Assembly (NCBI GenBank): GCA_031255855.1
Contig: JAIRRS010000095.1
Coordinates: 1 to 39,108 of the forward strand
Origin: Tannerellaceae bacterium
GTDB taxonomy: Bacteria; Bacteroidota; Bacteroidia; Bacteroidales; Tannerellaceae
Length of the DNA: 39,108 nucleotides
Reading direction: 5' to 3'
The stretch's first letter is position 1. The number at the start of each line of letters is the position of its first letter. Positions 1 through 7,720 of this stretch are shown here, in pieces. Under the pieces are notes generated by a model. That model saw only the letters and a program-made list of their open reading frames with translations, ran no database searches and had not been told where the DNA came from. The position numbers and the translations under genes were made by a program.

Positions 1-1
1 T

Positions 2-697
2 ATCAATACCGAGGTGCTGGTGAGAAACAAAGCGGGGAAAATAGGGCTGAAGCAGGCGGATGAAAAAGTTCCCGCCCTGTTAATGTTCTTACAGAGTAAA
101 GATTATCAGTTCTATAAAGCCGGTAAGCCAGCTGATGCTAAAACGGCTGCGGAATTTAACAAGGGAGGGATAGCTCACTTGCTCACTGTTGGATGGAAAG
201 TTCACGATGTACTCATAAATAATGCCGTTGACTATGATTCTGCGAAGGAACCTTTTTCCGAATTCACAATCAGGCAGAGTGGTGTCTATGAAATGAGCGG
301 ATATGTATTGTATAAAACCAACTGTGAACTTAAAGCCGGTTTCGCCTCCGCTAAAAACGCAGCGGATTGTTTCAGGAATAATTATGCGGGAGTGATTGTT
401 GCTATCCAGTATAAGGAACCCCAAGCTGCGCAATGGATCAATACGACTACTACCCTGCAAATATGGCCGCTGGGTGCGATAAATTACACACTGACTGTTG
501 CCGTGCCGCCTGTAGTAAAGCATCTTAACGCCGGCGACAAGCTACGAATGGTTTTTTACCGTCCGAGTGAAAATTTCGGACTGCCTCACGGCAACAGCGG
601 CAAAGTCTATGATGGAGATACTGAAGGCACGTTTGGAATATACTCGGCAGATGGTATAGAAGCAGTAAGAAGCTTTAAGATTGTAGGCATCAACTAA
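2..697 (+). CDS. 3' end of an unrecognised protein, possibly with a C1q/TNF-like jelly-roll C-terminus
   Basis: The reading frame is open from the first bases of the window, so the true start lies upstream; the GTG at 14 is just an internal codon. About 231 residues are visible, ending in TAA at 695-697. I do not recognise the family with confidence. The C-terminal half alternates beta-rich stretches (FTIRQSGVYEMSGYV, LNAGDKLRMVFYRP, TFGIYSADGIEA) in a pattern reminiscent of C1q/TNF-like jelly-roll domains, which in Bacteroidota often sit at the end of surface or phage-tail-like proteins. No signal peptide can be judged because the N-terminus is missing. It is followed by a strong stem-loop (744-797) that may end its transcript. 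The function is unknown and the fold guess is weak. Confidence 0.55.
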   Translation: MNTEVLVRNKAGKIGLKQADEKVPALLMFLQSKDYQFYKAGKPADAKTAAEFNKGGIAHLLTVGWKVHDVLINNAVDYDSAKEPFSEFTIRQSGVYEMSGYVLYKTNCELKAGFASAKNAADCFRNNYAGVIVAIQYKEPQAAQWINTTTTLQIWPLGAINYTLTVAVPPVVKHLNAGDKLRMVFYRPSENFGLPHGNSGKVYDGDTEGTFGIYSADGIEAVRSFKIVGIN

Positions 698-743
698 CGG
701 CAGATTGTTTGTAGCGATACGAAAGCCGTTTACGTAAACGTTG

Positions 744-797
744 GCGAATCCCCCCCCATAGCGCCCCCTCCCCCAAGCGCTATTGAGGGGGATTCGC
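744..797. terminator. GC-rich nested inverted repeat, possible terminator
   Basis: An 11-bp outer stem (gcgaatccccc at 744-754 with gggggattcgc at 787-797) and a 7-bp inner stem (atagcgc at 758-764 with gcgctat at 777-783) are both perfect, separated by a 3x3 internal loop, with a C-rich 12-nt loop. It follows the first gene by 46 bp. There is no U-tract after it on either strand, so it is either a factor-assisted terminator, a processing element or a dispersed repeat. Confidence 0.4.
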
Positions 798-857
798 ACT
801 GTTTATAGGAGGAAGGATGGCCAATCCCCCAAGCGACACTAAAAGATCTCCTTTTTC

Positions 858-888
858 TTGTTGTTTTCAATAAATAGCTTTATTTTTG
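858..888 (+). promoter_or_regulatory. Putative Bacteroidota promoter of the methyltransferase gene
   Basis: A perfect -7 box of the Bacteroidota form TAnnTTTG (TATTTTTG, 881-888) is preceded by TTG at 858-860 with a 20-bp spacer (a second TTG follows at 861). The methyltransferase ATG at 920 lies about 31 bp downstream. Confidence 0.5.
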
Positions 889-919
889 TGCGCAATGATG
901 CATAAGGTTGCATAAGGGT

Positions 920-1993
920 ATGGAGAACTACTTTAACATCGGCGAAGCCGCTGAAATATTGGGTGTCAGCCAAGACACTCTAAGGAGATGGGATAATAAT
1001 GGGAAGTTTAAAAGCTTTAGACATCCTATCAATAATTATAGAGTTTATTCGGATAAACAGATAAGAAATTTTCTACAGGAAACACAATTGGAATGTTTCT
1101 ATAAACCACTCAGCCTTATTCGCCAAGAGACTACCCCTTTCTTTCAAACGGATTTGGGAGAGCTATACAATTGTGATTCCGTTGATTTTTTGCAGAATTT
1201 AGAATCAAATTCAGTAGATTTAATATTTGCCGATCCGCCATATAATATCAGGAAGGCGGAATGGGATCAGTTCAAATCACAAAGAGAATATCTTGATTGG
1301 ACATTAGAATGGGTGCGCGGAGCACAGCGCGTATTAAAGAAAACAGGCTCTTTGTATATCTGTGGATTCTCGGAAATATTGGCGGATATAAAATATGTAG
1401 CGTCACCATTTTTTAAGGGGTGCAGATGGTTGGTCTGGTATTATAGGAATAAAGCAAATTTAGGAAATGACTGGGGACGCTCTCATGAAAGCATTATTCA
1501 TTTTAGAAAAAGCGATGATTTTATCTTTAATATTGATGAGGTTCGTATCCCCTATAATGAACATACAACAAAATACCCTAAACGGAAACAGGCGGAGACT
1601 TCGCAATATTCAAATGGAAAAAGTTATGAATGGGAGCCTAATCCATTAGGGGCAAAACCTAAAGATGTGTTGGAAATCCCAACCATTTCGAATGGAGCTT
1701 GGGAAAAATATCCCCACGAAACACAAAAGCCCATTGAACTTTTAAGAAAAATAATACTTTCATCCTCGTTACCAGACAGTTGTGTGCTCGATCCGTTTGG
1801 AGGTTCGGGTACGACTTACGCTGTAGCAGAAGCCTATCAAAGAAAATGGATAGGCATAGAAAAAGATCCGAATTATTGCACGATTATCAAAGAACGGCTA
1901 TCCGACCCGTCTCATATTGCCCGGATTTTATCAGCTAAAGATGAGATTGAATCTCAAAAAAGAAGGCAAAGCCTAAGGAGTAAGCAAGAGTGA
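920..1993 (+). CDS. Type II DNA methyltransferase (N6-A or N4-C) with N-terminal MerR/excisionase-like HTH
   Basis: This is a modification enzyme that protects DNA from the adjacent endonuclease. Residues 6-52 form a MerR/excisionase-like helix-turn-helix (IGEAAEILGVSQDTLRRW) with the typical RVYSDKQI wing. The catalytic part follows: the DPPY motif near residue 105 (FADPPYNI), then HETQKPIELL, and the SAM-binding motif DPFGGSGTT near residue 293. Catalytic motif before SAM motif is the beta-class order. I take the ATG at 920 as start because the upstream TTG at 908 adds only four residues and the promoter-like element at 858-888 fits either. The 3' end overlaps the endonuclease gene by 21 bp, tail to tail. 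The HTH could bind the operon's own promoter and control expression, as C-proteins or HTH-fused methyltransferases do in other systems; that is inference. The target sequence cannot be read from the protein. Confidence 0.88.
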   Translation: MENYFNIGEAAEILGVSQDTLRRWDNNGKFKSFRHPINNYRVYSDKQIRNFLQETQLECFYKPLSLIRQETTPFFQTDLGELYNCDSVDFLQNLESNSVDLIFADPPYNIRKAEWDQFKSQREYLDWTLEWVRGAQRVLKKTGSLYICGFSEILADIKYVASPFFKGCRWLVWYYRNKANLGNDWGRSHESIIHFRKSDDFIFNIDEVRIPYNEHTTKYPKRKQAETSQYSNGKSYEWEPNPLGAKPKDVLEIPTISNGAWEKYPHETQKPIELLRKIILSSSLPDSCVLDPFGGSGTTYAVAEAYQRKWIGIEKDPNYCTIIKERLSDPSHIARILSAKDEIESQKRRQSLRSKQE

Positions 1994-2869
1994 AATGTCA
2001 CTCGTTATAAGTTCGGAAAAGGGTTTCATATACCTGCTGTATGGCTCTTTTAGCGCCGTTGGCGGTGGGTCAAGATAGTAGACGCCTTCTATTTCCGCCA
2101 AGAATTTAGTATATACCATAAAAAGTCCGGATACCAGAGTGAAACTAATGTCATTGTTGTTCTTTCTTTGTACATCATTATTGAAAATACCGATAACCTT
2201 TTGTGGATGCTTTACAAATTTTTCTAATAGTATCTTGTCAATAAACATTTTTCCCATACGGTCTTTGGATGTGGTTTTTACCGAAACAACGACTTCTTTT
2301 TTGTCTAATTGTTCAGGTGTAGAAACAACAGATTCATAAGGCGATAAGACTAAATCATTTTCACATTTATAAATCTTTTCTCCCTCGTCTGTATCGTAAG
2401 GAATTCGCAAAACTATCCTTTTGTTCGAGATTCCAATCAAGCTAAAAACGACGCGGATTAGTTCTTCAAAACGATTTCCAACATGTTTTCTTGCGCTATT
2501 AGGATCGACCATCAAATCCAATCCGGCGCCAATAGTCTGTTGGACTGTGTATAAAAACGAATTGATATTGCTCTTTTCGTCGGTTTCAAAATGGCTCTCT
2601 TTAGATTTGACCTTGGAAACAGTCTGTAAAAACATATCATAAGCCTGCTCAAAAAGTTTGTCATCGTGAATGTAGAGCGATTCATTTATAGGTCTGAGGT
2701 ATCTTTTTGAGCCAGCTACATCGGAAACATAAATTATATAGCCATTTTTCTTAACAGATCCACTAAGTACATTGGGCAAGTAGGCTCTTACCCGTTTTGC
2801 AATATTGAAGAAATCTTCAATAGTATTCTTGTTTTTCTGTAAATCCTTATCTAAAGAAGTCGTACTCAT
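1973..2869 (-). CDS. Putative type II restriction endonuclease, PD-(D/E)XK-type
   Basis: A 298-residue protein without signal peptide or membrane segments, convergent with the methyltransferase gene. A nuclease-like core is visible: acidic residues near 135-136 (RFEELIRV), Asp172 in CENDLVLSP, and the strand EVVVSVKTTSKDR with Ser196-x-Lys198. This reads as a D-Xn-(S/E)xK arrangement of the PD-(D/E)XK superfamily, though with Ser at the usual Glu/Asp position. Position next to a lone beta-class methyltransferase, with tail-to-tail overlap, is the main support for calling it the cognate restriction enzyme. I do not recognise the exact restriction family. The gene is visibly more AT-rich than dsbD-mutY to the right, consistent with horizontal acquisition. 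Only a weak promoter-like box (TATCTTCG on the minus strand, 2912-2919) is seen upstream. Confidence 0.7.
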   Translation of the reverse strand: MSTTSLDKDLQKNKNTIEDFFNIAKRVRAYLPNVLSGSVKKNGYIIYVSDVAGSKRYLRPINESLYIHDDKLFEQAYDMFLQTVSKVKSKESHFETDEKSNINSFLYTVQQTIGAGLDLMVDPNSARKHVGNRFEELIRVVFSLIGISNKRIVLRIPYDTDEGEKIYKCENDLVLSPYESVVSTPEQLDKKEVVVSVKTTSKDRMGKMFIDKILLEKFVKHPQKVIGIFNNDVQRKNNNDISFTLVSGLFMVYTKFLAEIEGVYYLDPPPTALKEPYSRYMKPFSELITSDISLLLTP

Positions 2870-3227
2870 CTTTTATTCTTACTTATCTTGACAATTTCAC
2901 ATCAATCTTTGCGAAGATAGTAATTATTCTGTTTTAAGTAATCAGTTGATTTTACATACATGATAATATAATGAATAAATACATGCGTTTTGAAGGGGAA
3001 AATATATCGGAGATACAAGGGCGACCGTATCATCTGTGTTTAAATACGCTTAACGCTATTTCATTTCCTTGTATTGAAAAGCCTATTAAGGATACTTGGA
3101 AAAAAATACCGCTTTATCAAATAAAAGCGGTATTTTTGTCTGAATCTGACCCGAACGCAACTTCCGGGTTTTGCGGAATGGATTGGTATATTATTGGTCA
3201 TTTACTTATTTATATGGTTATAGTCTT
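2870..3227. other. Intergenic region between the R-M system and dsbD
   Basis: 358 bp between two divergent genes. It holds a strong hairpin at 3102-3137 and a possible 86-codon reading frame from 2971 that runs through that hairpin and over the dsbD start; I consider this frame spurious. No clear dsbD promoter of the TAnnTTTG type is seen. The hairpin may be the leftover terminator of a gene replaced by the R-M insertion. Confidence 0.5.
3102..3137. terminator. Bidirectional intrinsic terminator
   Basis: A perfect 14-bp stem (aaaaataccgcttt 3102-3115, aaagcggtattttt 3124-3137) with an 8-nt loop, A-tract on one side and T-tract on the other. No convincing gene ends just before it on either strand. 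Confidence 0.75.
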
Positions 3228-5294
3228 ATGAAGAAGTTGGTTTATGTTTTTGCTTTGACGCTGATAACTATACTTGTACAGGCACAAATTTTTACCCCTG
3301 TAAAGTGGAAAATAAGCTTGAACGATTCGGGCGGTCCGGAGAAGGCGGTTGTTTTTACGGCAACTATGGATGCCGGTTGGCATTTATATGATATGGATTT
3401 ACCGGCCGGAGGGCCGGTGTCTACATCGTTTGTGTTTGAAAAGGTTGCCGGAGCCGAATTGATAGGCAAGCCGGTTGCTTCGGTGATGCCGACGTCGGTG
3501 TTTGATGAATTATTTGATATGAACCTGCGGTGGTTTGGCGGTACGGTTGCTTTTACCCAAAAATTTAAGGTGACAGACGCCGGGAAATTCAAGCTGTCGG
3601 GAGAAGTAGAGTATATGGCTTGTAATGATGAAACCTGCCTGCCACCGGAACGGGAAGCATTTTCTTTTGATAAAAAGCATATAGAGATGCATCAGACGCT
3701 TTCCGAGCCCGCGAAGGACGAAAACGTCGAGGCGGAAGAACAGGTTTCGACGGAACCGGCAGATGCTTCGGACGAAAGCGCGCAAACGCCGGCGCCTTCC
3801 TTCCCGTTTATACGCGCAACCTCGCTTGCCACGGGACAACCGGCTGAGGATAACGATTTATGGGAACCGGTGATTGACGAGATGAAAGCTTTTGGCGACG
3901 CGACATTGTCGGCCACGGATACCTCGTGGTTTTTTATCTTCTTCGCCGGATTTCTGGGTGGTTTGGTTGCCCTGCTTACCCCTTGTGTTTGGCCGATGAT
4001 CCCGATGACGGTGAGTTTTTTCCTGAAACGTACGAAAGACAGAAGAAAAGCCATCCGCGATGCTGTAATGTATGGCCTGGCCATCATTGTAATATACCTT
4101 TTAATGGGGCTTGTTATCACGGGGATATTCGGCGCGAGCGCGTTGAACGATTTGTCTACCCACGCGATATTCAATATTGTTTTCTTCCTTTTGCTGGTGG
4201 TTTTTGCCATCTCGTTTTTTGGCGCTTTCGAGATGACGTTGCCCGCTTCGTGGACAAACAAGTTGGATAGCAAAGCCGATTCTACTACCGGATTGGTCAG
4301 TATTTTCTTTATGGCGTTTACGCTGGTGTTGGTGTCATTCTCTTGTACGGGGCCGATTATCGGGACGCTTTTGGTACAGGCGGCATCGATGGGCAGCGTT
4401 GGCGGGCCGGTGACGGGTATGTTCGGGTTTGCGTTGGCGCTTTCTATCCCGTTCAGCCTGTTTGCCATATTCCCCAACATGTTGCAAAATATGCCGAAAT
4501 CGGGCGGCTGGTTGAACTCGGTAAAAGTAGTTTTGGGATTCCTTGAGTTGGCCCTCGCGCTCAAGTTTCTGTCTGTCGCGGATTTGGCGTATGGCTGGCG
4601 TATCCTCGACCGTGAAGTATTCCTTGTGTTGTGGATCGTTATTTTTGCCCTATTGGGGCTCTACCTGTTGGGAAAGATAACCTTTGGGCACGACAGCGAG
4701 TTGAAACATATTTCCGTCCCCCGTCTTTTTATGGCGATTATATCATTTGCCTTCGCCATATATATGGTTCCGGGATTGTGGGGCGCGCCGTTGAAGTCGA
4801 TCAGCGCTTTCGCCCCCCCCTTGTATACCCAGGATTTCAGCCTTTACGACGAAGAAGTACATGCCCCTTATGATGATTATGAGTTGGGTATGGCCTACGC
4901 CAAGCGAGTGAACAAACCGGTGATGATAGACTTTTCGGGATATGGTTGTGTAAACTGCCGGAAGATGGAAGCGTCTGTATGGACAGCCCCCCAGGTAAAG
5001 TATTTGTTAGAGAACGATTATGTGCTGATAACATTGTTTGTAGACGATAAAAGCAAACTACCTGAGACGGTAGAAATAGAAGAACATGGCAAGACACGCA
5101 AGCTGAAGACGGTAGGCGATAAGTGGAGCTACCTGCAACGAAGCAAGTTTGGCGCCAATGCCCAGCCATTTTATGTGTTGCTGGACAACGACGGAAAACC
5201 ACTGGGACCGTCGTACGCGTATGATGAAGATGTAGCCAGGTATGTGAAATTCCTGCAAGGCGGCCTGGCTACTTATAAATTAAAAGGGAAATAA
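3228..5294 (+). CDS. dsbD: Thiol:disulfide interchange protein DsbD (688 aa)
   Basis: An inner-membrane reductase that carries electrons from cytoplasmic thioredoxin to periplasmic thiol proteins. The start at 3228 gives a good signal peptide (MKKLVYVFALTLITILVQAQ); the frame is open further upstream but adds only non-conserved residues. Domains in order: an N-terminal DsbD-alpha domain with the Cys pair CNDETC, a linker rich in Glu/Pro/Ala, a transmembrane region of about eight helices with the paired cysteines in LLTPCVWPM and SFSCTGPI, and a C-terminal thioredoxin-like domain with the active site CVNC (SGYGCVNCRKME). All three redox Cys pairs are present, so it should be active. It is 13 bp before mazG and probably heads a dsbD-mazG-mutY transcript. 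A periplasmic thioredoxin client may be the TlpA-like lipoprotein at 27780. Confidence 0.96.
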   Translation: MKKLVYVFALTLITILVQAQIFTPVKWKISLNDSGGPEKAVVFTATMDAGWHLYDMDLPAGGPVSTSFVFEKVAGAELIGKPVASVMPTSVFDELFDMNLRWFGGTVAFTQKFKVTDAGKFKLSGEVEYMACNDETCLPPEREAFSFDKKHIEMHQTLSEPAKDENVEAEEQVSTEPADASDESAQTPAPSFPFIRATSLATGQPAEDNDLWEPVIDEMKAFGDATLSATDTSWFFIFFAGFLGGLVALLTPCVWPMIPMTVSFFLKRTKDRRKAIRDAVMYGLAIIVIYLLMGLVITGIFGASALNDLSTHAIFNIVFFLLLVVFAISFFGAFEMTLPASWTNKLDSKADSTTGLVSIFFMAFTLVLVSFSCTGPIIGTLLVQAASMGSVGGPVTGMFGFALALSIPFSLFAIFPNMLQNMPKSGGWLNSVKVVLGFLELALALKFLSVADLAYGWRILDREVFLVLWIVIFALLGLYLLGKITFGHDSELKHISVPRLFMAIISFAFAIYMVPGLWGAPLKSISAFAPPLYTQDFSLYDEEVHAPYDDYELGMAYAKRVNKPVMIDFSGYGCVNCRKMEASVWTAPQVKYLLENDYVLITLFVDDKSKLPETVEIEEHGKTRKLKTVGDKWSYLQRSKFGANAQPFYVLLDNDGKPLGPSYAYDEDVARYVKFLQGGLATYKLKGK

Positions 5295-5307
5295 TTAACA
5301 AAATCAG

Positions 5308-6096
5308 ATGAAGCATACCCGCGAAGAACAACTGCAAGCCTTCGGGCGATTTTTGGATATATTGGATGAGTTAAGGGAAAAATGCCCATGGGACAGGAAG
5401 CAGACGAACGAAAGCCTGCGTTCCAATACGATAGAAGAGACGTATGAACTTTGCGACGCGATTATCCGCAACGACGATAACGATATAAAGAAGGAGTTGG
5501 GCGACTTGTTGCTCCATATAGCCTTTTACGCGAAAATAGCCGACGAAAAGGAGGCGTTTGATATGAAAGACGTATGCGATGCCTTGTGCGAAAAACTGAT
5601 ATTCCGTCACCCACATGTGTTTGGCGATGGTTTGGCAGAGACCAGCAAACAAGTAGAGCAAACCTGGGAGCAGATAAAACTGCAAGAAAAAGGAGGGAAC
5701 AAGACCGTTTTGGAAGGAGTTCCCGCGGGTCTTCCTTCGGTGGTGAAGGCGCATCGTATCCAGGATAAAGCCCGCAATGTAGGATTTGATTGGGAACAGC
5801 GCGAACAAGTATGGGATAAAGTAAAGGAAGAATTCACTGAACTGAAAGAAGAGATTAGGCACATGAACGCCGACCAGATGGAAAATGAATTTGGCGACCT
5901 TTTCTTTAGCCTTATCAATGCCGCGCGCCTTTATAAGATAAATCCGGATAATGCTTTGGAGCGCACGAACCAGAAGTTTATCCGCCGTTTCAATTACTTG
6001 GAAGCGCATACCCTTAAAGAAGGACGATCTTTAAAAGGCATGTCGCTCGAAGAGATGGATAAAATCTGGGACGAGGCCAAAGCGAAAGGGTTGTAA
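5308..6096 (+). CDS. mazG: Nucleoside triphosphate pyrophosphohydrolase MazG
   Basis: Hydrolyses NTPs and dNTPs to monophosphates and pyrophosphate, a house-cleaning enzyme. The 262 residues fit two-domain MazG. The first domain carries the diagnostic CPWDRKQT and metal-binding acidic residues (IEETYELCDAI, KKELGDLLLHI); the second domain repeats the layout (KEEFTELKEEI, ENEFGDLFFSL). The linker region GVPAGLPSVVKAHRIQDKA is typical. Its stop codon overlaps the mutY start by one base (TAATG at 6094-6098), so the two are probably translationally coupled. Grouping with mutY makes sense as a nucleotide-pool and oxidative-damage defence pair. Confidence 0.96.
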   Translation: MKHTREEQLQAFGRFLDILDELREKCPWDRKQTNESLRSNTIEETYELCDAIIRNDDNDIKKELGDLLLHIAFYAKIADEKEAFDMKDVCDALCEKLIFRHPHVFGDGLAETSKQVEQTWEQIKLQEKGGNKTVLEGVPAGLPSVVKAHRIQDKARNVGFDWEQREQVWDKVKEEFTELKEEIRHMNADQMENEFGDLFFSLINAARLYKINPDNALERTNQKFIRRFNYLEAHTLKEGRSLKGMSLEEMDKIWDEAKAKGL

Positions 6097-7148
6097 TGGA
6101 GATTAGCGACAGACTGGTTGATTGGTACGGAACACATAAAAGGGATTTGCCCTGGAGAAACTCGGCCGATCCCTATATTATCTGGATTTCCGAAATCATC
6201 CTGCAACAGACAAGGGTAGCGCAGGGGATGAGCTATTTTCTGCACTTTACGAAACGATTCCCCGATGTGCAATCGCTGGCGAACGCCCACGAAGATGACG
6301 TGCTGAAATATTGGCAAGGATTGGGCTACTATAGCCGTGCCCGCAACCTTCATGCTGCCGCCCGGCAGATAATAGAATTGTATGACGGACGGTTTCCAAC
6401 CGAATATAAGGAGGTGTTATCATTGAAAGGAGTGGGAGAGTATACGGCTTCCGCTATTGTTTCATTTGTTTGGAATCAGCCTTATCCGGTAGTAGACGGG
6501 AACGTGTTTCGTGTGTTATCCCGCCTTTTTGCCCTCGGTACTCCGATAGATACCAGTAAAGGCAAGAAAGAATATACCGAACTGGCCGCTTCGGTGATGA
6601 ATCCGGAAAAAGCCGGACTGCACAACCAAGCTATCATGGAATTCGGCGCGCTTCAATGTGTACCCCAAAACCCCGACTGTGGTGTTTGCCCCCTTCAAGA
6701 CAAATGTGCAGGATTTGCTACGGGAACGCCGCAATCGTTTCCAGTAAAGCAGAACAAGACGAAAACCCGGAACCGTTATTTCCACTACCTGCATATCTTG
6801 TACGAAGGGAAGACCTGGCTGAACCGCCGTTCGGGGAACGACATATGGAAAGGTTTATACGAGCTACCCCTGATTGAAACGGAGATGCCGGCAGATTTCA
6901 CCCGGTTGCAACAGACCACAGCCTTCCGACGCCTGTTTGGAGACGCCGGAAAGTTGTCTATCTCAATAGAATTATCGGGAATAAAGCATGTGCTGTCGCA
7001 CCAGATACTATACGCATCCTTTTATAAAATAGAAATCGGGAATAAAGCGCCGGCTCTGGACTCTTATCTCGAAATACCGGACAATAACATAGGGAACTAT
7101 GCTGTACCCCGGCTTGTGCAACTTTATCTGGCTGAGATGTTGCGCTAA
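6096..7148 (+). CDS. mutY: A/G-specific adenine DNA glycosylase MutY
   Basis: Removes adenine mispaired with 8-oxoguanine in base excision repair. The 350-residue protein has the helix-hairpin-helix (LKGVGEYTASAIVSF) followed by the catalytic aspartate region (VVDGNVFRVLSRL). A 4Fe-4S cluster loop with C-x6-C-x2-C-x5-C spacing is seen in CVPQNPDCGVCPLQDKC. The C-terminal third is the NUDIX-like domain that recognises 8-oxoG (from about residue 225, including GLYELPLIE). Length and motif order are those of intact MutY. It starts one base inside the mazG stop. Confidence 0.96.
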   Translation: MEISDRLVDWYGTHKRDLPWRNSADPYIIWISEIILQQTRVAQGMSYFLHFTKRFPDVQSLANAHEDDVLKYWQGLGYYSRARNLHAAARQIIELYDGRFPTEYKEVLSLKGVGEYTASAIVSFVWNQPYPVVDGNVFRVLSRLFALGTPIDTSKGKKEYTELAASVMNPEKAGLHNQAIMEFGALQCVPQNPDCGVCPLQDKCAGFATGTPQSFPVKQNKTKTRNRYFHYLHILYEGKTWLNRRSGNDIWKGLYELPLIETEMPADFTRLQQTTAFRRLFGDAGKLSISIELSGIKHVLSHQILYASFYKIEIGNKAPALDSYLEIPDNNIGNYAVPRLVQLYLAEMLR

Positions 7149-7174
7149 AAAGGATTAATATTCATTTATTTTTC

Positions 7175-7205
7175 TTTGCAAAGTTATTGAATTTGTTTTT
7201 CTTTG
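7175..7205 (+). promoter_or_regulatory. Putative ssb promoter
   Basis: TTTG at 7175-7178, a 19-bp spacer, and TTTCTTTG at 7198-7205, which differs from the Bacteroidota -7 consensus TAnnTTTG at one position. The ssb ATG is 26 bp downstream. Confidence 0.5.
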
Positions 7206-7230
7206 TGTAGCAAATTAAAGAAGACGAATT

Positions 7231-7695
7231 ATGTCATTAAATAAAGTAATTCTGATTGGGAATGTAGGAAAAGATCCCGATGTACGTTATTTTGATAGTG
7301 GCTCTGCTATGGCAAATTTCTCTTTGGCCACATCCGAGAGAGGATATACGCTGGCGAACGGGACGGTTGTGCCCGAACGTACGGAATGGCATAATATTGT
7401 GGTAAGGCGCGACCAGGTAGCGTTTGTGGAAAAGTGGGTAAAGAAAGGTTCAAGCGTATATGTGGAAGGAAAGCTGCGTACCCGTACGTATGACGACCAG
7501 AACGGTGTGAAACGTTACGTTACCGAGATTTATGCCGACAGAGTTGATTTCTATAGTTCCGGCAGACGTGAAGACAGTCCGTTGAACCAGTCTGCCCAAT
7601 CAACCGGGTCGTCTGATGCGAAGCAATCCGCCCAACCCTCTCAACCTGTTCAACCATATGATGCGAACAACGACGCGGACGACCTCCCGTTCTGA
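7231..7695 (+). CDS. ssb: Single-stranded DNA-binding protein
   Basis: Binds ssDNA in replication and repair and recruits partners through its tail. The 154 residues start with the typical MSLNKVILIGNVGKDP and an OB-fold of about 110 residues (SAMANFSLATSER, EWHNIVVRRDQVAFVEKWVKKGSSVYVEGKLRTR split across strands). A Gln/Ser/Pro-rich linker follows, and the conserved acidic tip ends DDLPF. It lies 82 bp after mutY with its own promoter-like element, and 25 bp before gldE. Confidence 0.97.
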   Translation: MSLNKVILIGNVGKDPDVRYFDSGSAMANFSLATSERGYTLANGTVVPERTEWHNIVVRRDQVAFVEKWVKKGSSVYVEGKLRTRTYDDQNGVKRYVTEIYADRVDFYSSGRREDSPLNQSAQSTGSSDAKQSAQPSQPVQPYDANNDADDLPF

Positions 7696-7720
7696 TATTG
7701 TTTAACTAATACAGTTCACC

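Noticed and set aside
542..799. 85-codon minus-strand frame overlapping the first gene and the hairpin
   Set aside because: It overlaps the opposite-strand gene, reads through the inverted repeat and has low-complexity composition.
2971..3231. 86-codon plus-strand frame between the R-M system and dsbD
   Set aside because: It runs through a strong terminator hairpin (3102-3137) and over the dsbD start, and shows no domain or signal peptide.
3692..4564. 290-codon minus-strand open frame inside dsbD
   Set aside because: It is the antisense shadow of a clearly conserved dsbD with all motifs in place; Ser/Pro/Asn-rich composition is typical of such shadows.
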